In this document: positions 27,126 through 35,942 of the stretch, piece after piece | Position numbering within the stretch: position 1 is the stretch's first letter | Layout: every line of letters begins with the position of its first letter | Source of the DNA: Pseudomonas abieticivorans | GTDB taxonomy: Bacteria > Pseudomonadota > Gammaproteobacteria > Pseudomonadales > Pseudomonadaceae | Reading direction: 5' to 3' | Assembly: GCF_023509015.1 (NCBI RefSeq) | Contig: NZ_CP094975.1 | Coordinates: forward strand, 4,271,501 to 4,335,500 | DNA: 64,000 bases | Made by a program: the position numbers and the translations under genes | Notes under the pieces: generated by a model | The model's input: only the letters and a program-made list of their open reading frames with translations | The model's database searches: none | What the model was told of the DNA's origin: nothing

Positions 27126-27665
27126 TTGAGTCTTTATGAGATCGTGTTTGCCGGTGAGTTGGTTCCCGGCGCCCAGTTGCAACTGGTCAAGAACAACCTG
27201 GCCAAGCTGTTCCAGGCTGACGACCAGCGCATCGCGCTGCTGTTTTCCGGGCGCCGGCTGGTGCTCAAGAACAACCTGGACGCCGCTGCCGCGGAAAAAT
27301 ACCGGGCCACCCTGGAGCGCGCCGGGGCCCGGGCCTGGGTGGTGGCCATGGCCATGGAGATCGAAGAGATCGAAATGGCGCCACCGCCGGACGAGCCAGG
27401 CTTCGTGCGCAGGCCTGCGGCGAAGCTGCCGAGCAAGGTGGTGCCCAGGGACCTGTACATGGCCGCGTTCGTCGACGTGCAGGCGCCAGACTTCGCCATT
27501 GCCGAGGTGGGTGCCGACCTGCAGGACGCCAAGCCGGCCGCCCGCCCGCCCGCTCTGGACCTGAGCCAGATGAGCCTGGCCCCGGCAGGCGCCGACATGG
27601 GCCAGGTCAAGGCCGCGCCGGCCCCTCAGGCGCCGGACACCTCGCACCTGAAGATCATTTCGTGA
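27126..27665 (+). CDS. Conserved hypothetical protein with a small N-terminal alpha/beta module
   Basis: The protein has 179 residues from a TTG start at 27126 ([16 protein letters not shown]), chosen because AGGAG lies 7 bases upstream; the GTG at 27051 has no site. Residues 1-70 form a compact pattern, with [41 protein letters not shown] have the impression of similar modules at the N-termini of other proteobacterial proteins, but cannot name the family. The rest is alanine- and proline-rich, with a repeated [20 protein letters not shown] pattern and no membrane segment. The 3' end overlaps ychJ (opposite strand) by 11 bp. Confidence 0.7.
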   Translation: MSLYEIVFAGELVPGAQLQLVKNNLAKLFQADDQRIALLFSGRRLVLKNNLDAAAAEKYRATLERAGARAWVVAMAMEIEEIEMAPPPDEPGFVRRPAAKLPSKVVPRDLYMAAFVDVQAPDFAIAEVGADLQDAKPAARPPALDLSQMSLAPAGADMGQVKAAPAPQAPDTSHLKIIS

Positions 27666-28131
27666 GGTAGGCGCTGCAGCATTTCTTGAACTTTTGCCCG
27701 CTGCCACAGGGGCAGTTGTCGTTGCGCCCGGCCTTGAGCGCCACGGTGGGGTCGATGAAGTACCAACGCCCGGCGTTCTGCACGAATGAGGATTTTTCGC
27801 GGTGGCTGTGTTCGCCGGCGCTGTCGTGCCAGCGAGCTACGAACGTCACGAAAGCGTGCTCCGGCTGGCCGCCGAATACCTCGGCGTTTTCCACCTCAAG
27901 CCCCAGCCAGGTGCTCTGCAGGCTCCAGTTACTGATGGCCTGGCGGTCTAGGCCGGGCTGTTGCACGGGCAGGGTGGTAGCGATCAGGTAGTCGACCTGG
28001 CCCAGCACGTAGGCGCTGTAGCGCGAGCGCATCAGGGTTTGCGCGTCGGGTGCCGGGTGGCCGGCGTGGTAATGCCCGCAGCAGGCGTCGAGCAGGTTGC
28101 CGCTGCCGCAGGGGCAAATGGAAGCACTCAT
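27655..28131 (-). CDS. ychJ: YchJ family protein (UPF0225) with two SEC-C motifs
   Basis: This 158-residue protein has the N-terminal zinc motif [14 protein letters not shown], a central NTF2-like domain ([21 protein letters not shown]) and a C-terminal SEC-C motif [14 protein letters not shown]. This is the full UPF0225/YchJ layout. The function is unknown. P. aeruginosa has its homologue (PA1039) in the same neighbourhood. It is 4 bp downstream of the DUF6231 gene and so likely co-transcribed. Confidence 0.92.
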   Translation of the reverse strand: MSASICPCGSGNLLDACCGHYHAGHPAPDAQTLMRSRYSAYVLGQVDYLIATTLPVQQPGLDRQAISNWSLQSTWLGLEVENAEVFGGQPEHAFVTFVARWHDSAGEHSHREKSSFVQNAGRWYFIDPTVALKAGRNDNCPCGSGQKFKKCCSAYLTK

Positions 28132-28135
28132 CGGG

Positions 28136-28633
28136 TCACCACCAATACTTGCCGAAGTTTTCCGGGTTGGCCCAAAACCTGGCGTTCAGCCAGTCCGGCA
28201 CCTGTTTGTACTCGCGCAAATCATAGGTAAAGAGGGTCAGCACCTGTTGGTCGCGCTTGAAGCGTTCGCTGGCCTGCAAGGCCAATGAATAAAAGTCGGT
28301 GTCGCTCCAACCGCTGGCGGCCAGGTCGACCAGCACGGCAATGCGGCTGGCGTTAAGGTTGCGGATGCCACCCAGTAGTTCAAGGCCGGTGCGCTTGGGC
28401 ATGTGCTCCAGGCCACCGACCACCAGAGCCAGGTCGAAACGCTGGCCTGCGAGCTCCGAAGGCAGGGCGCCGGGCGCGGTCTGGGCCACGGTGGCCGCCG
28501 GGTGTGCATCCTGAAACGCTTGCAGTGCCGGGAAGCTGGCATCACCCACCAACAACACCCGCGCCGGTGCGTAACGGTCCAGTAGCGCCGCCAAGGCTTG
28601 TTGCGGCGTACGTGTAGAAAAGCTGTCAGTCAT
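28136..28633 (-). CDS. DUF6231 family protein of unknown function
   Basis: This 165-residue protein has a Rossmann-like first half ([21 protein letters not shown], then [14 protein letters not shown]) resembling a SAM-methyltransferase fold. It lacks the glycine-rich GxGxG loop, so it may be a non-catalytic derivative. The tail ends in aromatic [13 protein letters not shown] protein of this kind lies next to ychJ in P. aeruginosa (PA1040). No catalytic residues can be assigned. Confidence 0.75.
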   Translation of the reverse strand: MTDSFSTRTPQQALAALLDRYAPARVLLVGDASFPALQAFQDAHPAATVAQTAPGALPSELAGQRFDLALVVGGLEHMPKRTGLELLGGIRNLNASRIAVLVDLAASGWSDTDFYSLALQASERFKRDQQVLTLFTYDLREYKQVPDWLNARFWANPENFGKYWW

Positions 28634-28777
28634 TGAAAACCCTCGATCAGACCGACAAGACTAGCCCGGTTCGCGCTAGCGGTACATGGCAGATGAGTGG
28701 CGCAGAACCCAAGGTCCGTCTTTACTCCCTGAACATCGGTGTCAAACCGATTTTTCCCCCCTTAGGAGAGTGACTTG

Positions 28778-29482
28778 ATGAGCATACTTCGGACAGCATT
28801 ACCCCTGGTGTTGATAACCAGCGTGTTGACTGGTTGTGCCGGCCTGCAAAAAACCGACTGGCCCAAGTGCGCCGCCGTCGGGGGCGTGACCGGTGCCGCG
28901 CTGGGTTCCATCCAGAACTCCACGTGGGCTGGTTGGGGCGTATTGGTGGGCGGCGGCGTGGCAGCGGCCTATTGCTGGGTGCATGGTGATGGTGACGAAG
29001 ATGGCGACGGCGTGCCGGACAGCCGTGACAAGTGCCCGCACACCCCGGCAGGTACGCCGGTAGATGCCACCGGTTGCCCATTCCCACCACCACCGGCGCC
29101 TGTGGTTGAAGAGCCGGCGCCGATGGCCAAGCAAGAAGTGATCGTGATCCGTGACGTACACTTTCAGTTCGACTCGGCCAAACTGACCGGCCCCGACAAG
29201 ATGCAGTTGGACAAGGTCGTGACCAAACTCAAACCCGAAGCCAGCACCACGCAACTGACGGTCACCGGCCACACCGACAGCGTCGGCCGCGATGCCTACA
29301 ACCAGAAGTTGTCTGAGCGCCGTGCTCATTCGGTGGTCGATTACCTGATCAGCCAGGGTATTCCACGGGCCAGTTTCGTCTCGGTCAGCGGTGCGGGTGA
29401 AACCCAGCCGGTTGCCGACAACAAGACGGCCGACGGTCGCGCCCTGAACCGCCGCGTTGAAATTCGTATCGATCGTCAATAA
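28778..29482 (+). CDS. OmpA-family outer-membrane lipoprotein, copy 1
   Basis: This 234-residue protein has a lipobox (SVLTGC), a glycine-zipper-like hydrophobic region (GGVTGAALGSIQ, GVLVGGGVAAAYC), a thrombospondin type-3-like Asp motif (DGDEDGDGVPDSRDKCPHTP) and a C-terminal OmpA domain. The peptidoglycan-binding pattern is VTGHTDSVGRDAYNQKLSERRAHSVVDYL...NRRVEIRI. It should link the outer membrane to peptidoglycan. AGGAG precedes the ATG at 28778. It matches PA1041 of P. aeruginosa in position. A paralogue follows 88 bp downstream. Confidence 0.92.
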   Translation: MSILRTALPLVLITSVLTGCAGLQKTDWPKCAAVGGVTGAALGSIQNSTWAGWGVLVGGGVAAAYCWVHGDGDEDGDGVPDSRDKCPHTPAGTPVDATGCPFPPPPAPVVEEPAPMAKQEVIVIRDVHFQFDSAKLTGPDKMQLDKVVTKLKPEASTTQLTVTGHTDSVGRDAYNQKLSERRAHSVVDYLISQGIPRASFVSVSGAGETQPVADNKTADGRALNRRVEIRIDRQ

Positions 29483-29490
29483 CCTCTCCG

Positions 29491-29525
29491 CCCGCAGCTT
29501 GTGAAGTGCTGCGGGCCCGTCTTTA
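29491..29525 (+). terminator. Hairpin between tandem ompA-like genes
   Basis: CCCGCAGC and GCTGCGGG pair across a 9-base loop, followed by a short T-rich run. It probably ends or attenuates transcription from copy 1. Confidence 0.6.
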
Positions 29526-29570
29526 CTCCTGTGTGACCGGTATGGGCCGGTGACACAGGAGCATATAATT

Positions 29571-30296
29571 ATGAGAGTCCTCTCGCGGGCGGCTTTGCCC
29601 GTTCTTGTGGTCAGTAGTGTTCTTCTTGCCGGTTGCGCCACCCACAGTGATGGGACAGCGCCGCTCAACCAGGGGAACTGGCCGATTTGCAGCGTGATTG
29701 GCGGTGTGGTTGGGGGCGGATTGGGGGCGTTGGAAAATTCGAGCTGGGCCGGTGGCCTGGGTGTGCTCGGAGCCATTACCGGCGGCTTGATCTGTTATGC
29801 CCACGATGGGGATGAAGACGGTGATGGGGTATTCGACCGTCGCGATCGTTGCCCAGGAACACCTCCCAATACACCCGTCAGCCACAACGGCTGCCCATTG
29901 CCGCAATACCCCGCAAGCGTGAAAGCACCCGAACCTGCGCCGGCCGAAGAGGTGATTACCCTCAGCGATGCGGGCAACGTGCTGTTTGCGTTCAATTCCT
30001 CGGACCTGACCAATGATGCCCGCAGCGCGCTGTCGGGGTTGATGGACAAGTTCAAGAGCGCCGACGTGGTCAGCATCAAGGTGGTGGGCCATACCGACAG
30101 CGTGGGCAGCGATCAATACAACCAGAAGCTCTCTGAACGGCGCGCCAACAGCGTGGCCCAGTACCTGCTGAGCCAGGGCCTGGCGCCCAGCAAGCTGAGC
30201 AGCGAAGGGCGCGGCGAAAGCGAGCCCATCGCCGATAATTCCACCGACGAAGGCCGTGCGAAGAATCGCCGGGTGGAGTTGCACATCAACCGGTGA
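29571..30296 (+). CDS. OmpA-family outer-membrane lipoprotein, copy 2
   Basis: This 241-residue paralogue of the preceding gene has the same order: lipobox (LLAGC), glycine-rich segment, DGDEDGDGVFDRRDRCPGTPP calcium-type motif, then OmpA domain (VVGHTDSVGSDQYNQKLSERRANSVAQYL). The start at 29571 (MRVLSRAALPV) has CAGGAG 10 bases upstream. A GTG at 29550 lies before that site and is rejected. It probably arose by tandem duplication. The two copies diverge most in the linker. Confidence 0.9.
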   Translation: MRVLSRAALPVLVVSSVLLAGCATHSDGTAPLNQGNWPICSVIGGVVGGGLGALENSSWAGGLGVLGAITGGLICYAHDGDEDGDGVFDRRDRCPGTPPNTPVSHNGCPLPQYPASVKAPEPAPAEEVITLSDAGNVLFAFNSSDLTNDARSALSGLMDKFKSADVVSIKVVGHTDSVGSDQYNQKLSERRANSVAQYLLSQGLAPSKLSSEGRGESEPIADNSTDEGRAKNRRVELHINR

Positions 30297-30307
30297 TTGC
30301 GTCCCTG

Positions 30308-30407
30308 TGTAGGAGCGGATTGATCCGCGATAAGCCCACCGCGGTTTACCTGATACACCGAGGCGCTCTTTTCGCGGATAAATCGGGGCGCCGGACCGTC
30401 GCTCCTG
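30308..30407. repeat. REPIN with broken right arm
   Basis: The left arm TGTAGGAGCGGATTGATCCGCGA is intact. The right arm begins TTCGCGGATAAATC but is then interrupted by about 16 bases (GGGGCGCCGGACCGTC) before GCTCCTGG. Confidence 0.75.
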
Positions 30408-30420
30408 GAGACGGTAAGGG

Positions 30421-31767
30421 TTAGCGGCGAACCTGCTTCAACGTCTCGGCAATCATGAACGCCAGCTCCAGCGACTGGTCGGCGTTCATCCGTGGGTCGC
30501 AATGGGTGTGGTAGCGGTCCGACAAGCCGTCTTCGGTGATCGGGCGGGCGCCACCGATGCATTCGGTGACGTTCTGCCCGGTCATTTCGATGTGGATGCC
30601 ACCGGCATAGGTGCCTTCGGCCTGGTGTACCTGGAAGAACTGTTTGACCTCACTGAGGATTTGCGCGAAGTCGCGGGTCTTGTAGCCGCTGCTGGCCTTG
30701 ATGGTGTTGCCGTGCATGGGGTCGCAACTCCATAGCACCTGGCGGCCTTCGCGTTGTACCGCGCGGATCAGCGCCGGCAGATGGTCGCCCACCTTACCCG
30801 CGCCCATGCGCGCGATCAGGTTCAGGCGGCCAGGGTCGTTGTCCGGGTTCAGGGTGTCGATCAGGCGGATCAGGTCTTCGGGGTTCATGCTGGGGCCGAC
30901 CTTGACCCCGATCGGGTTGTTGACCCCGCGCAGGAACTCGACGTGGGCGCCGTCCAGTTGGCGGGTACGGTCACCGATCCAGAGCATGTGCGCCGAGCAG
31001 TCGTAGTAGTCGTTGGTCAGGCTGTCGCGGCGCACGAAGGCTTCTTCGTAATTGAGCAGCAGGGCTTCATGGGCGGTGAAGAAGCTGGTTTCGCGCACGT
31101 GGGGCGAGCTGTCCATGCCGCAGGCGCGCATGAAGGCCAGGGTTTCGTCGATGCGGTTGGCCAACTGATGGTACTTGTCGGCCAGGGCCGAGTTGGCGAT
31201 GAAGTCCAGGTTCCACTTGTGCACCTGATGCAGGTCGGCGAAGCCGCCCTGGGCGAAGGCGCGCAGCAGGTTCAGGGTGGCGGTGGCCTGGTGATAGGAC
31301 TGCAGCAGGCGCTCGGGGTCGGGGATACGGCTTTTTTCATCGAAGCCTATGCCGTTGACGATGTCGCCGCGGTAAGCGGGCAGGGTCACGCCATCAATGG
31401 TTTCGTCATTGGCCGAGCGCGGCTTGGCGAATTGCCCGGCCATGCGCCCGACCTTGACCACCGGGCAGCCGGCGGCGAAGGTCATGACAATGGCCATTTG
31501 CAGCAGCACCTTGAACGTATCGCGGATCTTGGCAGCAGAAAACTCGGCGAAGCTCTCGGCGCAGTCGCCGCCCTGCAGCAGGAATGCCCGGCCCTGAGTC
31601 ACTTCGGCAAACTGGCGGCGCAGTTCGCGAGCTTCGCCGGCAAATACCAGCGGCGGGTAGCTGGCCAATGTCTGTTCGACGTGGGCCAGGCGCGCGGCGT
31701 CGGGGTACTGCGGTTGCTGCTGGATCGGCAGGGCGCGCCAGCTGTCAGGGCTCCAGGGAGTGGTCAT
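30421..31767 (-). CDS. Class II 3-deoxy-7-phosphoheptulonate (DAHP) synthase
   Basis: The enzyme condenses phosphoenolpyruvate and erythrose-4-phosphate, the first step of the shikimate pathway. The 448-residue length and motifs ([85 protein letters not shown]) identify the plant-like class II enzyme, distinct from the 350-residue AroF/G/H. Pseudomonads carry class II copies both for general metabolism and, as PhzC, for phenazines. No phenazine genes are nearby, so a housekeeping role is likely. Confidence 0.94.
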   Translation of the reverse strand: MTTPWSPDSWRALPIQQQPQYPDAARLAHVEQTLASYPPLVFAGEARELRRQFAEVTQGRAFLLQGGDCAESFAEFSAAKIRDTFKVLLQMAIVMTFAAGCPVVKVGRMAGQFAKPRSANDETIDGVTLPAYRGDIVNGIGFDEKSRIPDPERLLQSYHQATATLNLLRAFAQGGFADLHQVHKWNLDFIANSALADKYHQLANRIDETLAFMRACGMDSSPHVRETSFFTAHEALLLNYEEAFVRRDSLTNDYYDCSAHMLWIGDRTRQLDGAHVEFLRGVNNPIGVKVGPSMNPEDLIRLIDTLNPDNDPGRLNLIARMGAGKVGDHLPALIRAVQREGRQVLWSCDPMHGNTIKASSGYKTRDFAQILSEVKQFFQVHQAEGTYAGGIHIEMTGQNVTECIGGARPITEDGLSDRYHTHCDPRMNADQSLELAFMIAETLKQVRR

Positions 31768-31840
31768 GTCAGGCTCGGTCTTGTTCTGGGAAGCGGACCG
31801 TCATGTTAGCACTGGGCCTGCGGCCAACGCCTGGGCAATA

Positions 31841-31868
31841 AAAACCCGGCACTGAGGCCGGGCCAAAA
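31841..31868 (-). terminator. Rho-independent terminator
   Basis: CCCGGC-loop-GCCGGG with A/T tracts on both sides lies between the DAHP synthase start and the small gene stop. On the minus strand it ends the small gene's transcript. Confidence 0.75.
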
Positions 31869-31880
31869 AAGGCGCTGGTA

Positions 31881-32060
31881 TCAATCGTTCTTGGAGGGTT
31901 TGACAAGGCGTTTCTCCAGTTCCTGACAGGCATCCTGAATCATGTCTTCAGTGATCGGGACTTCCTGCCCCTGGGCGTCGATGATCGAGCCGCCCACCGC
32001 TTCGTGCGGGTGGATACGTTTGACCGCCACGGTTTGCTCGGTGCTGTTCTGTAAGCCCAT
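31881..32060 (-). CDS. Small conserved Pseudomonas protein, PA1571-like
   Basis: The 59-residue protein MGLQNSTEQTVAVK... has a GAGGAGAGG site just before the ATG at 32060; an in-frame extension to 32096 lacks support. The sequence contains GGSIIDAQGQEVPITEDMIQ, which looks like a short beta-hairpin and helix, and a basic tail. I recall the name PA1571 family for similar small proteins, with no known function. No membrane segment or metal motif is present. It is monocistronic. Confidence 0.65.
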   Translation of the reverse strand: MGLQNSTEQTVAVKRIHPHEAVGGSIIDAQGQEVPITEDMIQDACQELEKRLVKPSKND

Positions 32061-32319
32061 GGTCCTCTCCTCATCAGGTTGTAATGACCAAAACACCCAC
32101 GTGACCGCGCTGTGACCCGTCCTTGCGCGGTTACGCAGCTACTCCAGTCCACCAGAGACCCACGGCAAATGCCAGTGGTTCATTAGAACAAAACCCTCTA
32201 GCGCCTGCTGCCGTCAGTCATATTCAGCTGACTTTGCCCGCGCCCTGGAGTTCCTGAGGGAGAAAGTGGGCGACAGGGTGTACGCTGGGCAGACTCTTTT
32301 CCCGTGCGCTGGCAGGCCC

Positions 32320-34077
32320 ATGATCTCGATTCTCCCTTCACGTTTTCGCCGGGCATTGCGCCTGGCCAGTCGTTTCGTAAAGCCTTACCGCTGGCAGGCC
32401 ATGGGTGCGCTGTTGGCGCTGGTCATCACAGCGGGTATTACCCTGTCCATGGGCCAGGGCATCAAGATGCTGGTCGACCAAGGGTTCATGACCCAGTCGC
32501 CACACCTGCTCAACCAGTCCATCGGCATATTTCTATTGTTGGTGCTGGCGCTGGCAGCGGGTACTTTCACGCGCTTCTACCTGGTGTCGTGGATCGGCGA
32601 GCGCTGCGTGGCCGACATTCGCAAGCAGGTGTTTGACCACCTGATCTACCTGCACCCAGGCTTCTACGAAAACACCCGCAGTTCCGAAATCCAGTCGCGG
32701 CTGACCACCGACACCACGTTGCTGCAGTCGGTGATCGGCTCCTCCCTGTCCTTGTTTTTGCGCAATGCGCTGATGGTGATCGGTGGCGTGGTGCTGTTGT
32801 TCGTGACCAACCCCAAGCTCACCAGCATCGTGGTGATCGCCTTGCCGCTGGTGCTGGCACCGATCCTGATTTTTGGCCGGCGGGTGCGCGGCCTGTCGCG
32901 CTTGAGCCAGGACCGTATCGCCGATGTGGGGAGTTATGTGTCCGAAACCCTGGGCCAGATCAAGACCGTGCAGGCCTACAACCACCAGGTCGAGGACCAG
33001 CGGCGTTTCGGACTGACGGTGGAAAGCGCCTTCGACACCGCGCGCAAGCGGATCCTGCAGCGCTCCTGGCTGATCACCTTGGTGATCATTTTGGTGCTGG
33101 GGGCGGTGGGCGTGATGTTGTGGGTAGGCGGGATGGACGTAATCGCCGGCAAGATCTCGGCCGGGGAACTGGCGGCTTTCGTGTTTTACAGCCTGATCGT
33201 GGGCAGCGCCTTTGGCACCTTGAGCGAAGTGATTGGTGAGCTGCAACGGGCTGCCGGCGCCGCCGAGCGTATTGGCGAGTTGTTGCAGGCGCGCAATGAA
33301 ATCAAGGCGCCCAGCGACGGCCTGCAGCGTTTGCCGCCGCGCGCCGAGGGCCGCCTGGCGCTGGAAGCCGTGACCTTCGCCTACCCCTCGCGGCTTGAGC
33401 AACCGGCCATCAATGGCATGAGCTTGAGCATCCAGGCCGGGGAAACCCTGGCGCTGGTCGGGCCATCGGGGGCGGGCAAGTCGACGGTCTTCGACTTGTT
33501 GCTGCGCTTTTATGACCCGCAACAGGGCCGGCTGACCCTCGACGGCATCGACCTCAAGGCCCTGGACCCCAGCGACCTGCGCCGGCATTTCGCCCTGGTG
33601 TCGCAAACCCCGGCGCTGTTTGTCGGCACCGTGGAAGACAACATCCGCTACGGCAAGGCTTCGGCCACCTTGCAACAAGTAGAGCAAGCGGCCCGCATCG
33701 CCCATGCGCACGAGTTCATCCTGCAGTTGCCGCAGGGCTACCAGACATTGCTGGGCGAGTCGGGGATGGGCTTGAGCGGCGGCCAGCGCCAGCGCCTGGC
33801 GATTGCCCGGGCCTTGTTGGTGGACGCCCCGGTGCTCTTGCTGGACGAGGCCACCAGCGCCCTGGACGCGCAAAGCGAGTACCTGATTCAGCAGGCGTTG
33901 CCGACCCTGATGGCCGGGCGCACCACCTTGGTCATCGCCCACAGGTTGGCCACGGTGCAGAACGCTGATCGGATTGCGGTGATCGAAGCGGGGAGGGTGA
34001 TCGCGGTGGGCACTCACCGGCAACTGGTTGCCGGCAATGCCTTGTATGCCCGGCTGGCGGCGTTGCAGTTCGGTTAG
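32320..34077 (+). CDS. MsbA-like ABC exporter (membrane domain fused to ATPase)
   Basis: This 585-residue half-transporter has an N-terminal six-helix exporter domain (about 20-320) and a C-terminal ATPase. Walker A is LVGPSGAGKSTVFDLLLRFY, the signature is MGLSGGQRQRLAIARAL, Walker B VLLLDEATSALD and the H-loop VIAHRLATV. It would act as a homodimer exporting lipids, drugs or peptides. It is not obviously the essential msbA, since no lpxK or kdsB is beside it. The ATG at 32320 was preferred over 32266 because MISILPSRFRRALRL fits the family. Confidence 0.9.
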   Translation: MISILPSRFRRALRLASRFVKPYRWQAMGALLALVITAGITLSMGQGIKMLVDQGFMTQSPHLLNQSIGIFLLLVLALAAGTFTRFYLVSWIGERCVADIRKQVFDHLIYLHPGFYENTRSSEIQSRLTTDTTLLQSVIGSSLSLFLRNALMVIGGVVLLFVTNPKLTSIVVIALPLVLAPILIFGRRVRGLSRLSQDRIADVGSYVSETLGQIKTVQAYNHQVEDQRRFGLTVESAFDTARKRILQRSWLITLVIILVLGAVGVMLWVGGMDVIAGKISAGELAAFVFYSLIVGSAFGTLSEVIGELQRAAGAAERIGELLQARNEIKAPSDGLQRLPPRAEGRLALEAVTFAYPSRLEQPAINGMSLSIQAGETLALVGPSGAGKSTVFDLLLRFYDPQQGRLTLDGIDLKALDPSDLRRHFALVSQTPALFVGTVEDNIRYGKASATLQQVEQAARIAHAHEFILQLPQGYQTLLGESGMGLSGGQRQRLAIARALLVDAPVLLLDEATSALDAQSEYLIQQALPTLMAGRTTLVIAHRLATVQNADRIAVIEAGRVIAVGTHRQLVAGNALYARLAALQFG

Positions 34078-34130
34078 AGCTGCAAGCTACAAGCTACAAG
34101 TCGAGCAGCGTTCAGCTTGCAGCATGGAGC
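34078..34130. repeat. Inverted repeat, AGCTGCAAGCTACAAG type
   Basis: AGCTGCAAGCTACAAGCTACAAG and the downstream AGCTTGCAGC pair into a stem between convergent genes. This is a common Pseudomonas intergenic repeat and may terminate both transcripts. Confidence 0.6.
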
Positions 34131-34136
34131 TGCTCC

Positions 34137-34418
34137 TCAGCGGTATTCGCAGAGGTAGGCCGTTTCGACGCTGACCTTCAGCTGGAACTTGCTGTTGGCA
34201 GGCACATTGAACTGGCTGCCAGTGGCAAAGGTTTCCCAGTCGGTGCTGTCGGGCAGCTTGACGACCAGTGCGCCTGACACCACGTGCATGATTTCACGCT
34301 GCGCGGTACCGAATTCGTATTCGCCCGGGGCCATGACGCCGACGGTGGCAGGGCCTTCAGTGCCTTCGAAGGCAATCGACTTGACGGTGCCGTCGAAATA
34401 TTCGTTGACTTTAAACAT
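34137..34418 (-). CDS. ppnP: Pyrimidine/purine nucleoside phosphorylase
   Basis: PpnP phosphorolyses several nucleosides to the free base and ribose-1-phosphate. The 93-residue protein is a single small cupin (UPF0345/DUF1255). Family hallmarks are the start [15 protein letters not shown], the middle [24 protein letters not shown], and [13 protein letters not shown] near the end. It is convergent with the ABC exporter gene. Length and sequence agree with E. coli PpnP. Confidence 0.93.
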   Translation of the reverse strand: MFKVNEYFDGTVKSIAFEGTEGPATVGVMAPGEYEFGTAQREIMHVVSGALVVKLPDSTDWETFATGSQFNVPANSKFQLKVSVETAYLCEYR

Positions 34419-34501
34419 GGGCGATTCCTCGAAAAGGTCAAAAAAGGGCGGCCAGTATGCCCTTGCCTATCGAGGCCGTCACTTGCTTTTGTACTGCCTG
34501 G

Positions 34502-35044
34502 TTAGCCTGGCAATGTCAGCGGCAACAGGCGCGCGGTGTTGCGTGCATCTTCCAGCGCGCGGTGCTGCTGGCCCTTGAACTGCAGGCCCGCCAGCTCCAG
34601 CGCGCCTTTGAGGCCCAGGGGCCGGGACAGCTTGCGTGCCTTGGCAAAGCGCTGCTTGAGGTTGGTGTGCGGCACGTCGGCCAGCAGGCTCTGCAGGCTG
34701 TGTTGCTGCCAGGCCAATAGCAGTTGCTGGCGGTCGTAGTCGCCCCAGCTCACCCACCCTTGCAAATTGGCGCGATGGTGGCCCAACCAGCGCTCGAAGG
34801 CTGGCCAGACCTCGCTCAGGTTCAGTGCCGCGTCGATATTGGCCTGGGTGATATGCGTCAGCTCGCGGCAAAATGGCGTCAGGCAGGGCCGCCGCACCGG
34901 CCGCACGAACCGTTGGAAGTGGTCCACCTCGCGGCCGTCCCGGGTCACCAGGCTGGCGCCGATCTCGATAATTTCCATTTCGGCGACCGGCCAGCCGCCT
35001 TCATCGGTGGTGGCTTCCAGGTCAATCACCAGCCAGTGCGGCAT
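34502..35044 (-). CDS. DEDDh-type 3'-5' exonuclease (ERI1/KapD-like)
   Basis: This 180-residue protein is a stand-alone RNase T/DnaQ-fold exonuclease. Exo I is VIDLEATTDEGGW (D and E ligands), Exo II lies in GWVSWGDYDRQQLLL and Exo III in QHRALEDARNTARL (H and D). The EMEIIEIGASLV stretch and overall spacing resemble ERI-1/KapD-type exonucleases that trim RNA, rather than DnaQ. The substrate is unknown. It precedes ppnP on the same strand. Confidence 0.87.
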   Translation of the reverse strand: MPHWLVIDLEATTDEGGWPVAEMEIIEIGASLVTRDGREVDHFQRFVRPVRRPCLTPFCRELTHITQANIDAALNLSEVWPAFERWLGHHRANLQGWVSWGDYDRQQLLLAWQQHSLQSLLADVPHTNLKQRFAKARKLSRPLGLKGALELAGLQFKGQQHRALEDARNTARLLPLTLPG

Positions 35045-35242
35045 AGCAGGCTCCAGTCAGGCATGGGTGTCCATTCTGGCTAGAGCGTAGCGAACCTTGA
35101 ATAGTTCCGATATCCCCGTAGTTGCACTGAATTTCACGCTGGCGGCCAAGCGCTTGCTTGGTTTGCCCGAATGCGCCTAAATTGCCCACGTAGGCCGGTC
35201 TAAAGGATCGGCCCATGTCGCGGTCAGCCGCAGGAGCAAGGT

Positions 35243-35866
35243 GTGCAGGAACACGTGAAGCCAGAGGTGATGCAGGCGCTGATCGCCGCAGGGCACTTGA
35301 CCGATCCGCAGAGCGCGCGCGGGAAACTGCTGCAGACCGCTGCGCACCTGTTTCGCCACAAGGGCTTCGAGCGCACCACGGTGCGTGACCTGGCAGGTGC
35401 CGTGGGCATTCAGTCGGGCAGTATCTTCCATCACTTCAAAAGCAAGGATGAGATCCTGTGTTCGGTGATGGAGGAAACCATCATTTACAACACGGCGCTG
35501 CTACGGGCGGCCCTGGCGCAAGTGCACGACCTGCGCGGTCAGTTGCTGGCGTTGATACGCTGCGAGCTGCAGTCAATCATCGGCGGGCGCGGCGAAGCGA
35601 TGGCGGTGCTGGTGTTCGAGTGGCGATCGCTGTCGCCGGAAGGTCAAGCCCGGGTATTGTTGTTGCGCGACGTGTATGAGCAGATCTGGTTGCAGCAGCT
35701 GGCCCAGGCCCACGACGCGGGCTACATCGCCGGGGACGTGGCGATTGTCCGGCGCCTGCTGACGGGCGCGTTGTCCTGGACAACCACCTGGTATCGTGCG
35801 GACGGGGCGCTTAACCTCGACCAGTTGGCAGATCAGGCATTGAAGTTGCTGCTAAAGCAGGATTGA
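35243..35866 (+). CDS. TetR/AcrR family transcriptional regulator
   Basis: This 207-residue regulator has a TetR helix-turn-helix at residues ~25-70 (LLQTAAHLFRHKGFERTTVRDLAGAVGIQSGSIFHHFKSKDEIL) and a C-terminal ligand domain. The GTG start at 35243 has AGGAG 6 bases upstream. It usually represses nearby genes until a small ligand binds. The next gene, a periplasmic binding protein, is 76 bp downstream on the same strand; no operator palindrome was identified. Target unknown. Confidence 0.88.
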   Translation: MQEHVKPEVMQALIAAGHLTDPQSARGKLLQTAAHLFRHKGFERTTVRDLAGAVGIQSGSIFHHFKSKDEILCSVMEETIIYNTALLRAALAQVHDLRGQLLALIRCELQSIIGGRGEAMAVLVFEWRSLSPEGQARVLLLRDVYEQIWLQQLAQAHDAGYIAGDVAIVRRLLTGALSWTTTWYRADGALNLDQLADQALKLLLKQD

Positions 35867-35942
35867 CGTTGTAAAAACTTCCGGAAAACCCATAATTTCG
35901 GGTGATATCAAAAAACCATCATTCCAGAGGTAGGACACCTTG

